Shown: piece by piece, positions 1 to 5,826 of the stretch
How positions within the stretch are numbered: the stretch's first letter is position 1
Layout: each line of letters opens with the position of its first letter
NCBI GenBank assembly: GCA_002683585.1
Contig: NYTQ01000027.1
Span: 6,883-13,215, forward strand
Length of the DNA stretch: 6,333 bases
Reading direction: 5' to 3'
DNA from: Cryomorphaceae bacterium
GTDB taxonomy: Bacteria; Bacteroidota; Bacteroidia; Flavobacteriales; Crocinitomicaceae
Position numbers and translations under genes: made by a program
The notes under the pieces: generated by a model
The model's database searches: none
What the model saw: only the letters and a program-made list of their open reading frames with translations
Told to the model about the DNA's origin: nothing

Positions 1-1
1 A

Positions 2-214
2 AACACTGGTCTAACCAACGTTACAGATTACGAAGCAGATCTTATTGTTGATCAAATTGACAAAGACGGATCTATTTTGAAGACTTATAACTTCCGTGGT
101 TGTTTTCCAACTGCAGTCTCTCCAATCGATCTGAACTATGCTTCAGAAAACGAAATTGAGAGATTCACAGTGGAATTCCAAGTCCAGTACTGGGAATCTA
201 ACACCACTACGTAA
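2..214 (+). CDS. 19: Tail tube protein gp19, C-terminal 70 residues (5' end outside window)
   Basis: This is the end of an open frame that enters from the left edge and stops at TAA 212-214. The product would be the subunit of the inner tube of the contractile tail, through which DNA passes into the host. The visible part contains a D-Q-I-D-K-D-G stretch, then YNFRGCFPTAVSPIDL, then an acidic turn and the ending ERFTVEFQVQYWES. In T4-family tail tube proteins the C-terminal end has the same pattern: an aromatic residue, a P-T-x-V-S-x-I turn, and a final beta strand that closes the ring. T4 gp19 is 163 aa, so a little over half is missing here. The position just before the portal gene is the T4 order (19 then 20), which supports the call. 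The partial length leaves some room for a paralogous tube-fold protein. Confidence 0.85.
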   Translation, partial: NTGLTNVTDYEADLIVDQIDKDGSILKTYNFRGCFPTAVSPIDLNYASENEIERFTVEFQVQYWESNTTT

Positions 215-217
215 GTG

Positions 218-225
218 AATAAATA
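218..225 (+). promoter_or_regulatory. Possible T4-type late promoter before gene 20 (one mismatch)
   Basis: AATAAATA differs at one base from the T4 late promoter TATAAATA and lies in the gp19-gp20 gap. By T4 geometry the transcript would begin near 231, at the foot of the hairpin at 228-256. A/T-rich octamers arise by chance, and gene 20 could instead be read through from upstream, so this is only a candidate. Confidence 0.3.
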
Positions 226-227
226 GA

Positions 228-256
228 GGGAAGGGCAGGGCTTTCTTGCCCTTTCT
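228..256 (+). terminator. GC-rich hairpin between gp19 and gp20; weak terminator or 5' stem-loop
   Basis: AAGGGCA (231-237) pairs perfectly with TGCCCTT (247-253) around a 9-nt loop. Up to three more outer pairs are possible using G-U wobbles. The T run after it is poor (TTTCTGT), so it may act as a leaky terminator after gene 19 or as a stem-loop stabilising or processing the mRNA end. Confidence 0.55.
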
Positions 257-277
257 GTACTATTAAGAGGAATTAAA

Positions 278-1789
278 ATGGCAGACAACAGCGGACTTAA
301 ATTATTTGGATTTGAAATCCGTAGAGCGAAAGCATCTAGCGGAAAAGATATGCTGCCGTCAATCGTACCTCCTGTTGATGAGGATGGAGCAGGTTATGTA
401 ACTGCTGCTGGTGCACATTATGGCACCTACGTAAATATTGGTGATGACGATAAAAAATCCAAAGACGACTTTCAACTTATTCGACAATATAGACAGGTAG
501 CAACACATCCAGAAGTTGATGCTGCTGTAGAAGATATTGTAAACGAATCAGTTACATCTTCAGATGCAGAAAAATCTGTATCGCTTGTGCTTGATAATGT
601 TGAAGCACCCGATAATATAAAGAAACAAATTCAAGAAGAATTTGAACAAGTATACTCAATGCTTGAGTTTAATAACTTAGGTCATGACATATATAAACGT
701 TGGTACGTTGATGGTAGAATGTATCACCACTTAGTTGTAGACGAAAAGAATCCTAAACTTGGTATTCAAGAAATACGTCCTATAGACGCAGCGAAGATTC
801 GTAAAGTAAAAGAAGTCAAGAAGAAAAGAGATCCAGTTAGTGGTGCTTCTATTATTGAAAACGTAAACGAGTTCTTTATCTATCAGGACAAACCAGGAAC
901 AACTAAACAAGGAATCAAGATGAGTGCTGATTCCGTCAGCTACGTTACATCTGGTTTACTTGATGAAGAACGACGTAAGGTTGTGTCTCACTTACATAAG
1001 GCACTAAAACCTATTAACCAATTACGCATGATGGAAGACTCGTTAGTTATATACAGACTAGCTCGAGCTCCTGAACGTAGAATATTCTATATTGATGTTG
1101 GCAACTTACCAAGAGGTAAGGCTGAAGAATACATGAAAAACATTATGGCGAAGTATCGCAATAAATTAGTGTATGATGCTAACACTGGAGCAATAAGAGA
1201 TGATAGAAAAAGTATGTCGATGCTTGAAGATTTTTGGCTGCCAAGACGAGAAGGTGGTCGAGGAACTGAGATCTCTACCTTACCAGGCGGCGAAAACCTG
1301 GGACAAATCGACGATATCATATACTTCCAGAAACGTCTCTATAGATCGCTTAACGTACCTATAAACAGGCTTGAGCAAGAATCACAGTTCTCACTTGGTA
1401 GATCTACTGAGATTAATCGTGATGAATTAAAGTTTCAGAAGTTTATAGATAGATTGAGATCGCGTTTTAATATGCTGTTCTATGGTATATTGAAGAAACA
1501 ATTGATCTTAAAAAGTATTATTACTGAAGAAGACTGGGATAGCTGGAAAAACAATATTGTAGTAGAACACACACGTGATAATCATTTTACAGAACTCAGG
1601 GACGCAGAAATACTAAGAGAAAGAATCCAAACACTTGATCAGATGCAACAGTATGTTGGTGAATACTACTCAAAAGAATGGGTAATGAAAAACATACTTC
1701 AGTTCACTGATGAAGATATTGAAAATATAGGTAAACAAATGGCCGATGAAGGTCCAACAGATGATGAACCAACTGGAGATGAACAATGA
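278..1789 (+). CDS. 20: Portal vertex protein gp20
   Basis: The portal protein forms a dodecameric ring at one capsid vertex. It nucleates prohead assembly and is the channel and docking site for the terminase and later the neck. Length (503 aa; T4 gp20 is 524) and many blocks match the T4 family. Examples are RWYVDGRMY (about 141-149), then LKPINQLRMMEDSLVIYRLARAPERR in two parts (about 243-268), YIDVGNLPRGKAEEYM (271-286), KLVYDANTGAIRDDR (296-310), STLPGGENLGQIDDI (333-347) and the RSTEINRDELKFQKFI block (375-390). These cover the clip, stem and wing regions. The C-terminus is acidic, as in T4. ATG 278 is preceded by AAGAGGAA at a good distance, and the N-terminal KLFGF is plausible. The stop overlaps the start of the next gene (ATGA), so the two are probably translationally coupled. 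No defect is seen. Confidence 0.97.
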   Translation: MADNSGLKLFGFEIRRAKASSGKDMLPSIVPPVDEDGAGYVTAAGAHYGTYVNIGDDDKKSKDDFQLIRQYRQVATHPEVDAAVEDIVNESVTSSDAEKSVSLVLDNVEAPDNIKKQIQEEFEQVYSMLEFNNLGHDIYKRWYVDGRMYHHLVVDEKNPKLGIQEIRPIDAAKIRKVKEVKKKRDPVSGASIIENVNEFFIYQDKPGTTKQGIKMSADSVSYVTSGLLDEERRKVVSHLHKALKPINQLRMMEDSLVIYRLARAPERRIFYIDVGNLPRGKAEEYMKNIMAKYRNKLVYDANTGAIRDDRKSMSMLEDFWLPRREGGRGTEISTLPGGENLGQIDDIIYFQKRLYRSLNVPINRLEQESQFSLGRSTEINRDELKFQKFIDRLRSRFNMLFYGILKKQLILKSIITEEDWDSWKNNIVVEHTRDNHFTELRDAEILRERIQTLDQMQQYVGEYYSKEWVMKNILQFTDEDIENIGKQMADEGPTDDEPTGDEQ

Positions 1790-2037
1790 GTATTGAAGAT
1801 TTAATTGACGATATTACTAGACAAAACTTTGCTAAAGCGGAACCTCACTTCCACACTATACTTCAATCAAAGGTAGATGATGCATTAGAAGCTGAAAAGG
1901 TTAAAGTTGCTGGTCATATTTTCAATGGTGAAGAAGAAGAACAATTAGAACTAGATCTAGATGATGAAGAAGTTGAAGAAACGGAAGAGGAAGAATCATC
2001 TGAAGAAGAAACTGAAGATGATGAAGACGAAGAATAA
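1786..2037 (+). CDS. 67: Prohead core protein gp67
   Basis: This small (83 aa) protein has an alpha-helical first half and an extremely acidic tail: 26 of the last 35 residues are Asp or Glu. T4 gp67 is 80 aa with the same layout, a short amphipathic N-terminal part with a D-x-A-x-x-x-E-K-V/I-x-V/I-A block followed by an acidic run. It also sits directly after gene 20. In T4 it is a minor component of the scaffold core, helps set head length, and is removed by the gp21 protease. The start overlaps the gene 20 stop (ATGA), and GGAG at 1775-1778 lies 7 nt upstream. Unlike the neighbouring core proteins, no I/L-x-E protease site is visible in it, so any processing would need a looser site. Recognition rests on position and composition more than on sequence identity. 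Confidence 0.85.
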   Translation: MSIEDLIDDITRQNFAKAEPHFHTILQSKVDDALEAEKVKVAGHIFNGEEEEQLELDLDDEEVEETEEEESSEEETEDDEDEE

Positions 2038-2059
2038 TTTTATTACAAATTTTAATTAG

Positions 2060-2067
2060 TATAAATA
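2060..2067 (+). promoter_or_regulatory. T4-type late promoter (exact TATAAATA)
   Basis: The octamer is an exact match to the T4 late promoter, which is read by host RNA polymerase carrying the phage late sigma factor gp55 and the coactivator gp33. It lies in a short AT-rich gap after gene 67. The expected start near 2073 gives a leader of about 15 nt containing the AAGG ribosome site at 2078-2081. It would drive the 70-aa gene and genes 21, 22 and 23, which follow with no terminator until 5391. Confidence 0.75.
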
Positions 2068-2087
2068 ATAGTTAAACAAGGTTTAAA

Positions 2088-2300
2088 ATGAAAACGTTTA
2101 AACAGCTGAGAGAAGCTCGTGGCAAAATGCCTCCTGGCCAGCATGTCAAAGACATGAAGATTGGGAAGAATAAAGTCATGATCCATAAGGACAAAGGCCG
2201 ATTCGTTGTTTATATTGATAATGAAAAATTAGACTCTTACAATACTCAGGCTGAAGCCGAAAAGATGGGTAAAGAGTTTATAAAACAATATAAAGGTTAA
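2088..2300 (+). CDS. Small basic head protein with capsid-targeting-like N-terminus (gene 68 position)
   Basis: The 70-aa product occupies the slot of T4 gene 68, but at half the T4 gp68 length (141 aa) it shows no evident kinship with it. It begins MKTFKQLRE followed by ARGK. T4 internal head proteins such as IPIII begin with a roughly 10-residue capsid-targeting sequence of the form MKTYQEFI-x-E, followed by Ala, which gp21 cuts off inside the prohead. Here L7-R8-E9 before A10 fits the I/L-x-E cleavage rule. The remaining 61 residues are Lys-rich, with a net charge near +6. They appear to form short beta strands (VMIHK, FVVYIDNEKL) and then a C-terminal helix (AEAEKMGKEFIKQY). The inference is a packaged internal or core protein. 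A dedicated late promoter lies 20 nt upstream, and AAGG at 2078-2081 serves ATG 2088. An unrelated small structural protein remains possible. Confidence 0.6.
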   Translation: MKTFKQLREARGKMPPGQHVKDMKIGKNKVMIHKDKGRFVVYIDNEKLDSYNTQAEAEKMGKEFIKQYKG

Positions 2301-2304
2301 AACG

Positions 2305-2964
2305 ATGAAATTAATTGCTGAATATAGCGACAACGATGTCGAAATCATTACTGAGGCAAAAGAGTCTGGCGGTAAAGATTATTTCATCGAAGGCGTGTTC
2401 ATGCAGGCTGAAAAGAAAAACCGTAATGGCAGAGTTTATCCTAGGCCTATTATGGAAAAAGCTGTTGATAAATACGTTAAAGAACAAGTTAGCACTAAGC
2501 GTGCAGTTGGAGAGTTAAACCACCCTGATGGACCAACTGTAAACTTAGACAAAGTATCCCACCTCATCGAAGCCCTTGATTGGCAAAAAGATGATGTTGT
2601 GGGTAAAGCACGCATTTTGGATACTCCAAATGGACAGATCGTTAAGGGTCTGCTTGATGGCGGCGTCAAACTGGGTGTTTCAACTCGTGGTATGGGTAGC
2701 CTCGAGCAAAGAAACGGCGTAATGGTCGTCAAGGACGACTTTATTCTTAATACGGTTGATATCGTACAAGACCCATCTGCACCAACTGCTTTTGTTAATG
2801 GAATAATGGAAGGTGTAGAGTGGATTTGGAATAACGGCGTTATTGAAGCTCGGGAAATTGAAAAAATGGAGACTGAAATTAAAAATGCTCCACGAAAGGA
2901 TCTCTATGAGGTTCAGACTCGTGAGTTTAAGAATTTCCTCTCGTTGCTGAAAAGTAAAACATAA
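2305..2964 (+). CDS. 21: Prohead maturation protease gp21 (serine peptidase, MEROPS S77 type)
   Basis: This protease is built into the scaffold core as an inactive precursor. It is activated when the prohead is complete and digests the core while trimming the major capsid protein. Length (219 aa; T4 gp21 is 212) and landmarks match the family: YFIEGVFMQAEKKNRNGRVYP (26-46), GELNHPDG (69-76) with the likely catalytic His73, GVSTRGMGSL (124-133) with the likely nucleophile Ser127, and TVDIVQDPSAP (150-160), where Asp152 is the best third-residue candidate. An I-T-E/A site (15-18) is a likely self-cleavage point that would remove the first 17 residues; L-Y-E/V (200-203) is a weaker C-terminal candidate. 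AAAGG at 2292-2296 lies upstream, only 4 bases separate this gene from the preceding stop, and the next ribosome site overlaps its own stop. Confidence 0.96.
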   Translation: MKLIAEYSDNDVEIITEAKESGGKDYFIEGVFMQAEKKNRNGRVYPRPIMEKAVDKYVKEQVSTKRAVGELNHPDGPTVNLDKVSHLIEALDWQKDDVVGKARILDTPNGQIVKGLLDGGVKLGVSTRGMGSLEQRNGVMVVKDDFILNTVDIVQDPSAPTAFVNGIMEGVEWIWNNGVIEAREIEKMETEIKNAPRKDLYEVQTREFKNFLSLLKSKT

Positions 2965-2974
2965 GGAGTCAAAC

Positions 2975-4027
2975 ATGACTGATCAAGTAGAAGACCAGGA
3001 AGTTGAGCTCGATGACAACGACGTTGTGGAAGAAGCTCACGATCCTAAAAATGCAGAGGCGCAATCCGTTGCTTCTGTAGATAAAGCTGGGGAAAACACC
3101 TCGCAAGCTCCGGCTCGCAAAGGTGATAAGAAAAACAGCGAACCAATGCCAAAGACAAAAGCTGGCATGATTAATGCTATGCATGGCATGATGACTGGTA
3201 TGAAAAAAGACAAGCTCATGGCTGCATATGGTAAAATGATGGGTGAAGATGTATCTGTAGATGATATCGAAGATACTATTGCTGAAGATCAAGAACTCGA
3301 CATTAAAGTTGATTTCTCTGACGACCTAAATGCATTAGTCGAATCTGAGGCAACTCTTTCCGAAGAGTTCAAAGCCAAAACAGCTGTAATTTTTGAAGCT
3401 GCGGTAAAGGCAAAACTTTCTCAAGAAATCGATCGTTTGGAAGAAGCGTATAAAGAAGAGCTGGAAACAGAACTTGCTTCTACAAAAGAACAGATGGTAG
3501 AGAAAGTAGATAGCTACCTCAACTATGTGGTTGAGACATGGATGGAAGAAAACAGAGTAGCTGTACAAGCTGGTCTGCGTACTGAAATCGCTGAGACATT
3601 CATGGATAAGATGAAAGATCTATTCATAGAGTCTTACGTAGAAGTACCTGAGTCCAAAGTTGACCTCGTCGACGAACTAGCCAGTGCAAACGAAGAGCTT
3701 GAAGAAAGCTACAACGATGCAATGACTAAGTCTATCGCACTTGCTGAAGAACTAGAAGATCTTAAGCGTGATGCTGTCATTCGTGAAGCGTCCAAAGATC
3801 TAGCAGAAACTCAAGTCGAGAAGCTAAAAACTCTTGCAGAAGATATTGACTTTGAAGATGAAACAACTTTTGCACAAAAAGTTGCTACTATCAAAGAAGC
3901 ATATTTTGCAAAGAAAACTGCTGAGTCCGCAATCGTAGAAGACACTTCTGATGAAGATACACCTTCTGTAGAAGTTAGCGATGTAATGTCTCAGTACCTT
4001 AACGCAATCAGAAAATCAAATCCTTAA
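2975..4027 (+). CDS. 22: Prohead scaffold (major core) protein gp22
   Basis: gp22 is the main internal scaffold on which the capsid shell assembles; gp21 degrades it to peptides before DNA is packaged. Residues about 110-350 follow T4 gp22 well: VIFEAAVK (138-145), WMEENRVAVQAGL (189-201), MDKMKDLFIES (210-220) with VPESKVDLVDEL (224-235), SKDLAETQVEKLKTL (273-287) and a short hydrophobic C-terminus (YLNAIRK) expected to contact the shell. The region is Glu/Lys-rich and predicted helical or coiled coil. Several I/L-x-E sites before Ala are present (after E141, E157, E271, E308), as expected for a protein cut to pieces. The first ~108 residues have no T4 counterpart: an acidic Ala/Lys/Pro linker, then a Met-rich helix (65-92). 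AAGGAG at 2963-2968 overlaps the gene 21 stop. T4 gp22 is 269 aa. Confidence 0.95.
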   Translation: MTDQVEDQEVELDDNDVVEEAHDPKNAEAQSVASVDKAGENTSQAPARKGDKKNSEPMPKTKAGMINAMHGMMTGMKKDKLMAAYGKMMGEDVSVDDIEDTIAEDQELDIKVDFSDDLNALVESEATLSEEFKAKTAVIFEAAVKAKLSQEIDRLEEAYKEELETELASTKEQMVEKVDSYLNYVVETWMEENRVAVQAGLRTEIAETFMDKMKDLFIESYVEVPESKVDLVDELASANEELEESYNDAMTKSIALAEELEDLKRDAVIREASKDLAETQVEKLKTLAEDIDFEDETTFAQKVATIKEAYFAKKTAESAIVEDTSDEDTPSVEVSDVMSQYLNAIRKSNP

Positions 4028-4039
4028 GGAGTTCTAGAA

Positions 4040-5362
4040 ATGGAAACTTATGATCGTTTGGTGGAAAAGTGGAATCCAGTTCTAGCAGAAGAATCTGCTG
4101 GCTCTATCACTGACTCCCACCGTAAAGCAGTAACAGCTGTTCTCTTAGAGAACACAGAAAACGCTCTTCGTGAAGAGCGCGCACAGATGAGCTTCCTCAA
4201 CGAAGCTGGTCCTGCAACATCCGTAACCAACGCTTCAGTATCTAACTGGGATCCAGTATTGATCTCACTAGTACGTCGTGCAGCACCTAACATGATTGCA
4301 TACGACGTTGCAGGCGTTCAGCCGATGACTGGCCCAACAGGCTTGATCTTCGCGATGAAAGCTCGCTACGGCACAGGTACAACCGGTGCAACCGAAGCAC
4401 TATTCAATGAAGCAGACACTACATATGCTGGTGACTCTTCAGATACACAAACCGCATCACCATCAGGTCTTGCTGGAATCGATCCAGCTGCTGGTAACGT
4501 TGCTGGTGACTCTTCACTTGACTCAGAACGAAGCCTTACATTCGGCGACGGTACAACAACTGCGTTAGGTGAACTTTCAGGTGCATTCCGTAACATGGGT
4601 TTCACCATTGAAAAATCAACAGTGACTGCGAAGTCACGTGCGTTGAAAGCGGAATACTCTCTAGAACTAGCACAAGACTTGAAAGCGATTCATGGTCTTG
4701 ATGCTGAGACAGAATTGGCAAACATTCTGTCAACAGAGATCTTAGCGGAAATTAACCGTGAAGTAATCCGTACAATCAACTCACAAGCTAAAACTGGTGC
4801 AGGCCAAGCCTCAACAGCAATCAACGGTATCTTTGACATGTCAACAGATGCTGACGGTCGTTGGTCAGTTGAAAAATTCAAAGGCTTACACGTACAAATC
4901 GAAAGAGATTCAAACGTGATTGCAAAAGAAACACGTAGAGGAAAAGGTAACTTCATTATCTGTTCTTCAGACGTAGCTTCTGCTCTAGCAGCTGCAGGTT
5001 CTTTGGATTATACTCCAGCACTTTCAACTAACTTGAATGTTGATGACACAGGCAATACATTTGCAGGTCTGATGAACGGTAGAACACGAGTCTATATTGA
5101 CCCGTATTCAACAACAGACTACGTAACTGTAGGTTATAAGGGTACTAACCCATATGACGCAGGTATCTTCTACTGCCCATACGTTCCGTTAACAATGGTA
5201 CGTGCGGTTGGTGAGAATGACTTCCAGCCAAAAATTGGTTTCAAAACTCGTTACGGCATGGCGTCAAACCCATTCGTAGGCGCAACACCAGCAAACGGTC
5301 TTGCAGCAGCGAAATCAAACCAGTACTACAGAATCTTCCGTGTTGACAACATCATGGCATAA
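4040..5362 (+). CDS. 23: Major capsid protein gp23
   Basis: This HK97-fold protein forms the hexamers of the head shell. Family landmarks in order: a propeptide opening with a W-N-P-V-L motif (11-15), FLNEAG (52-57), VRRAAPNMIAYDVAGVQPM (78-96), NMGFTIEKSTVTAKSRALKA (185-204), YSLELAQDLKAIHGLDAE (206-223), EINREVIRTIN (237-247), RRGKGNFII (299-307), then the FAGLMNGRTRVYIDPY block (341-356), VGYKGTNPYDAGIFYCPYVPL (364-384) and FQPKIGFKTRYGMASNPF (395-412). Cleavage by gp21 is expected after E55 (L-N-E/A), leaving 385 residues; T4 is cut at the same type of site after residue 65. At 440 aa it is shorter than T4 gp23 (521 aa), mainly between residues 110 and 185, where the T4 insertion lies. 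There is a strong AAGGAG at 4026-4031, and codons look richer in G/C-ending choices than in genes 20 and 67, as fits very high expression. Confidence 0.98.
   Translation: METYDRLVEKWNPVLAEESAGSITDSHRKAVTAVLLENTENALREERAQMSFLNEAGPATSVTNASVSNWDPVLISLVRRAAPNMIAYDVAGVQPMTGPTGLIFAMKARYGTGTTGATEALFNEADTTYAGDSSDTQTASPSGLAGIDPAAGNVAGDSSLDSERSLTFGDGTTTALGELSGAFRNMGFTIEKSTVTAKSRALKAEYSLELAQDLKAIHGLDAETELANILSTEILAEINREVIRTINSQAKTGAGQASTAINGIFDMSTDADGRWSVEKFKGLHVQIERDSNVIAKETRRGKGNFIICSSDVASALAAAGSLDYTPALSTNLNVDDTGNTFAGLMNGRTRVYIDPYSTTDYVTVGYKGTNPYDAGIFYCPYVPLTMVRAVGENDFQPKIGFKTRYGMASNPFVGATPANGLAAAKSNQYYRIFRVDNIMA
4427..4516 (+). repeat. In-frame 15-nt direct repeat inside gene 23 (AGDSS twice)
   Basis: GCTGGTGACTCTTCA occurs at 4427-4441 and again at 4502-4516, exactly 75 nt (25 codons) apart and in the same reading phase. 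Both copies encode Ala-Gly-Asp-Ser-Ser (residues 130-134 and 155-159). They flank a low-complexity Thr/Ser/Ala/Gly/Asp stretch in the variable insertion region of the capsid protein. Identical codons in both copies suggest a recent local duplication or recombination more than convergent protein sequence. Confidence 0.85.
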
Positions 5363-5390
5363 GATTAAGTATCACTAACTCGATACTACT

Positions 5391-5420
5391 AGGGTCGCCT
5401 CGGCGGCCCTTTTTTTATTT
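5391..5420 (+). terminator. Strong intrinsic terminator after gene 23
   Basis: The sequence 5391-5410 folds into a hairpin of 8 pairs (AGGGTCGC with GCGGCCCT, one G-U) closed by a CTCG tetraloop. It is followed at once by seven T (5410-5416, the first also in the stem) and then ATTTT. It begins 28 nt after the capsid gene stop and ends the late head operon. Confidence 0.95.
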
Positions 5421-5421
5421 T

Positions 5422-5445
5422 GTAAGTAGTTGTTTTTAAACGAAA
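5422..5445 (+). repeat. 24-nt direct repeat, copy 1
   Basis: This element starts GTAAGTAGTTG, continues with a T run, and ends AAACGAAA. It is identical at all 24 positions to the element at 5487-5510. It also pairs with the partial inverted copy at 5452-5474: TAAGTAGTTG (5423-5432) with CAACTACTTA (5465-5474), and AAACGAAA (5438-5445) with TTTTGTTT (5452-5459, one G-U). A symmetric 5x5 internal loop and a 6-nt loop complete a long hairpin. Confidence 0.9.
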
Positions 5446-5451
5446 AGAAAG

Positions 5452-5474
5452 TTTTGTTTGTTTTCAACTACTTA
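5452..5474 (-). repeat. Partial inverted copy of the 24-nt repeat
   Basis: Read on the opposite strand this begins TAAGTAGTTG, the same ten bases as the direct copies, followed by an A-rich stretch ending near AAACAAAA that is only partly conserved. CAACTACTTA (5465-5474) can pair either with copy 1 upstream or with copy 2 downstream (5488-5497, 13-nt loop, followed by five T), so two hairpins are mutually exclusive. The second has the look of an AT-rich intrinsic terminator. Confidence 0.8.
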
Positions 5475-5486
5475 TGAAAAAAAAGC

Positions 5487-5510
5487 GTAAGTAGTTGTTT
5501 TTAAACGAAA
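5487..5510 (+). repeat. 24-nt direct repeat, copy 2, just upstream of a promoter
   Basis: This copy is identical to 5422-5445 and is offset by 65 nt. It ends 8 bases before the -35 element of the promoter at 5519-5547, a placement that would suit a regulator-binding site or an A/T-rich upstream promoter element. No third full copy was seen in the window. Confidence 0.9.
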
Positions 5511-5518
5511 CAAAAAGG

Positions 5519-5547
5519 TGTACATTCCCGAGAAACTATGGTATTCT
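5519..5547 (+). promoter_or_regulatory. Host sigma70-like promoter with extended -10
   Basis: TGTACA (5519-5524, 4 of 6 to the -35 consensus) and TATTCT (5542-5547, 4 of 6 to the -10 consensus) are separated by exactly 17 bases. A TG at 5539-5540 one base before the -10 makes it an extended -10. The start would be near 5554, over a short palindrome GATATATC (5549-5556). The layout is typical of early phage promoters and differs from the late octamers elsewhere in this window. Confidence 0.6.
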
Positions 5548-5574
5548 AGATATATCAGATAAAGGAAAAACCAA

Positions 5575-5826
5575 ATGTCAGTTCAAAAATTAATCGATCA
5601 AACTTTCAGCTACTCAAGAACAAGCACAGATCTTAAAGATCTATATATGAGTGACATGAAAGACTTCATTGCAATAGATTCTCTTCTTGGCGCTAAGCAT
5701 TTTGAGTCTGCTTCAAAGTTAGTAAACGAAATGGATACTGAACCACGTGAGCAAATCTGCATGGCGATTGCTGCAGAATATGGCAATGACTTTTTGGTAA
5801 AAAACTTTGGTTATGAGGTAGCATAA
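5575..5826 (+). CDS. Small unrecognised protein, likely early-type cassette gene
   Basis: The 83-aa product is not recognised. It has no signal peptide, membrane segment or metal-binding motif, and a single Cys (C62). It is mildly acidic (about 14 Asp/Glu against 8 Lys/Arg) and looks mostly helical, with likely helices around KLIDQTF, DLKDLYMSDMKDFIAIDSLL, HFESASKLVNEM and REQICMAIAAEYGNDFLVKN. That is the character of a small soluble, possibly protein-binding factor. ATG 5575 is chosen because AAAGGA (5561-5566) lies 8 nt upstream and a sigma70-like promoter precedes it. Its stop TAA shares its last A with the ATG of the next gene, so the two are probably translationally coupled. Its promoter type and its isolation between two terminators suggest early expression, unlike the surrounding head genes. 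Confidence 0.8.
   Translation: MSVQKLIDQTFSYSRTSTDLKDLYMSDMKDFIAIDSLLGAKHFESASKLVNEMDTEPREQICMAIAAEYGNDFLVKNFGYEVA

Noticed and set aside
1087..1320. Open frame on the - strand inside gene 20
   Set aside because: It lies fully opposite a conserved portal block, with no ribosome site or family resemblance; it is a shadow of gene 20.
2467..2474. GATAAATA inside gene 21 as a late promoter
   Set aside because: One mismatch, inside conserved coding sequence (D-K-Y), with no gene start shortly downstream.
2436..3568. Several - strand open frames opposite genes 21 and 22
   Set aside because: They mirror strongly conserved or Glu/Lys-rich coding sequence on the + strand, whose reverse complement is poor in stop codons. 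No start signals or protein features were seen.
4048..4956. - strand frames and an alternative + frame (4386-4568) inside gene 23
   Set aside because: They overlap the well-supported capsid gene. The His/Leu-rich alternative product looks like out-of-frame translation.
5368..5387. AGTATC...GATACT inverted repeat between gene 23 and its terminator
   Set aside because: Only 6 bp with an 8-nt loop and no T run; it could form by chance, and the strong terminator next to it explains the gap.
5422..5510. CRISPR-like array from the two 24-nt repeats
   Set aside because: There are only two direct copies. The intervening 41 nt contain an inverted copy of the repeat, there are no cas genes, and the context is a promoter region.
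5422..5510. Phage attachment site or insertion-element ends
   Set aside because: No integrase or transposase is nearby, and T4-like phages are normally lytic. Regulatory hairpins or an insertion scar fit better.
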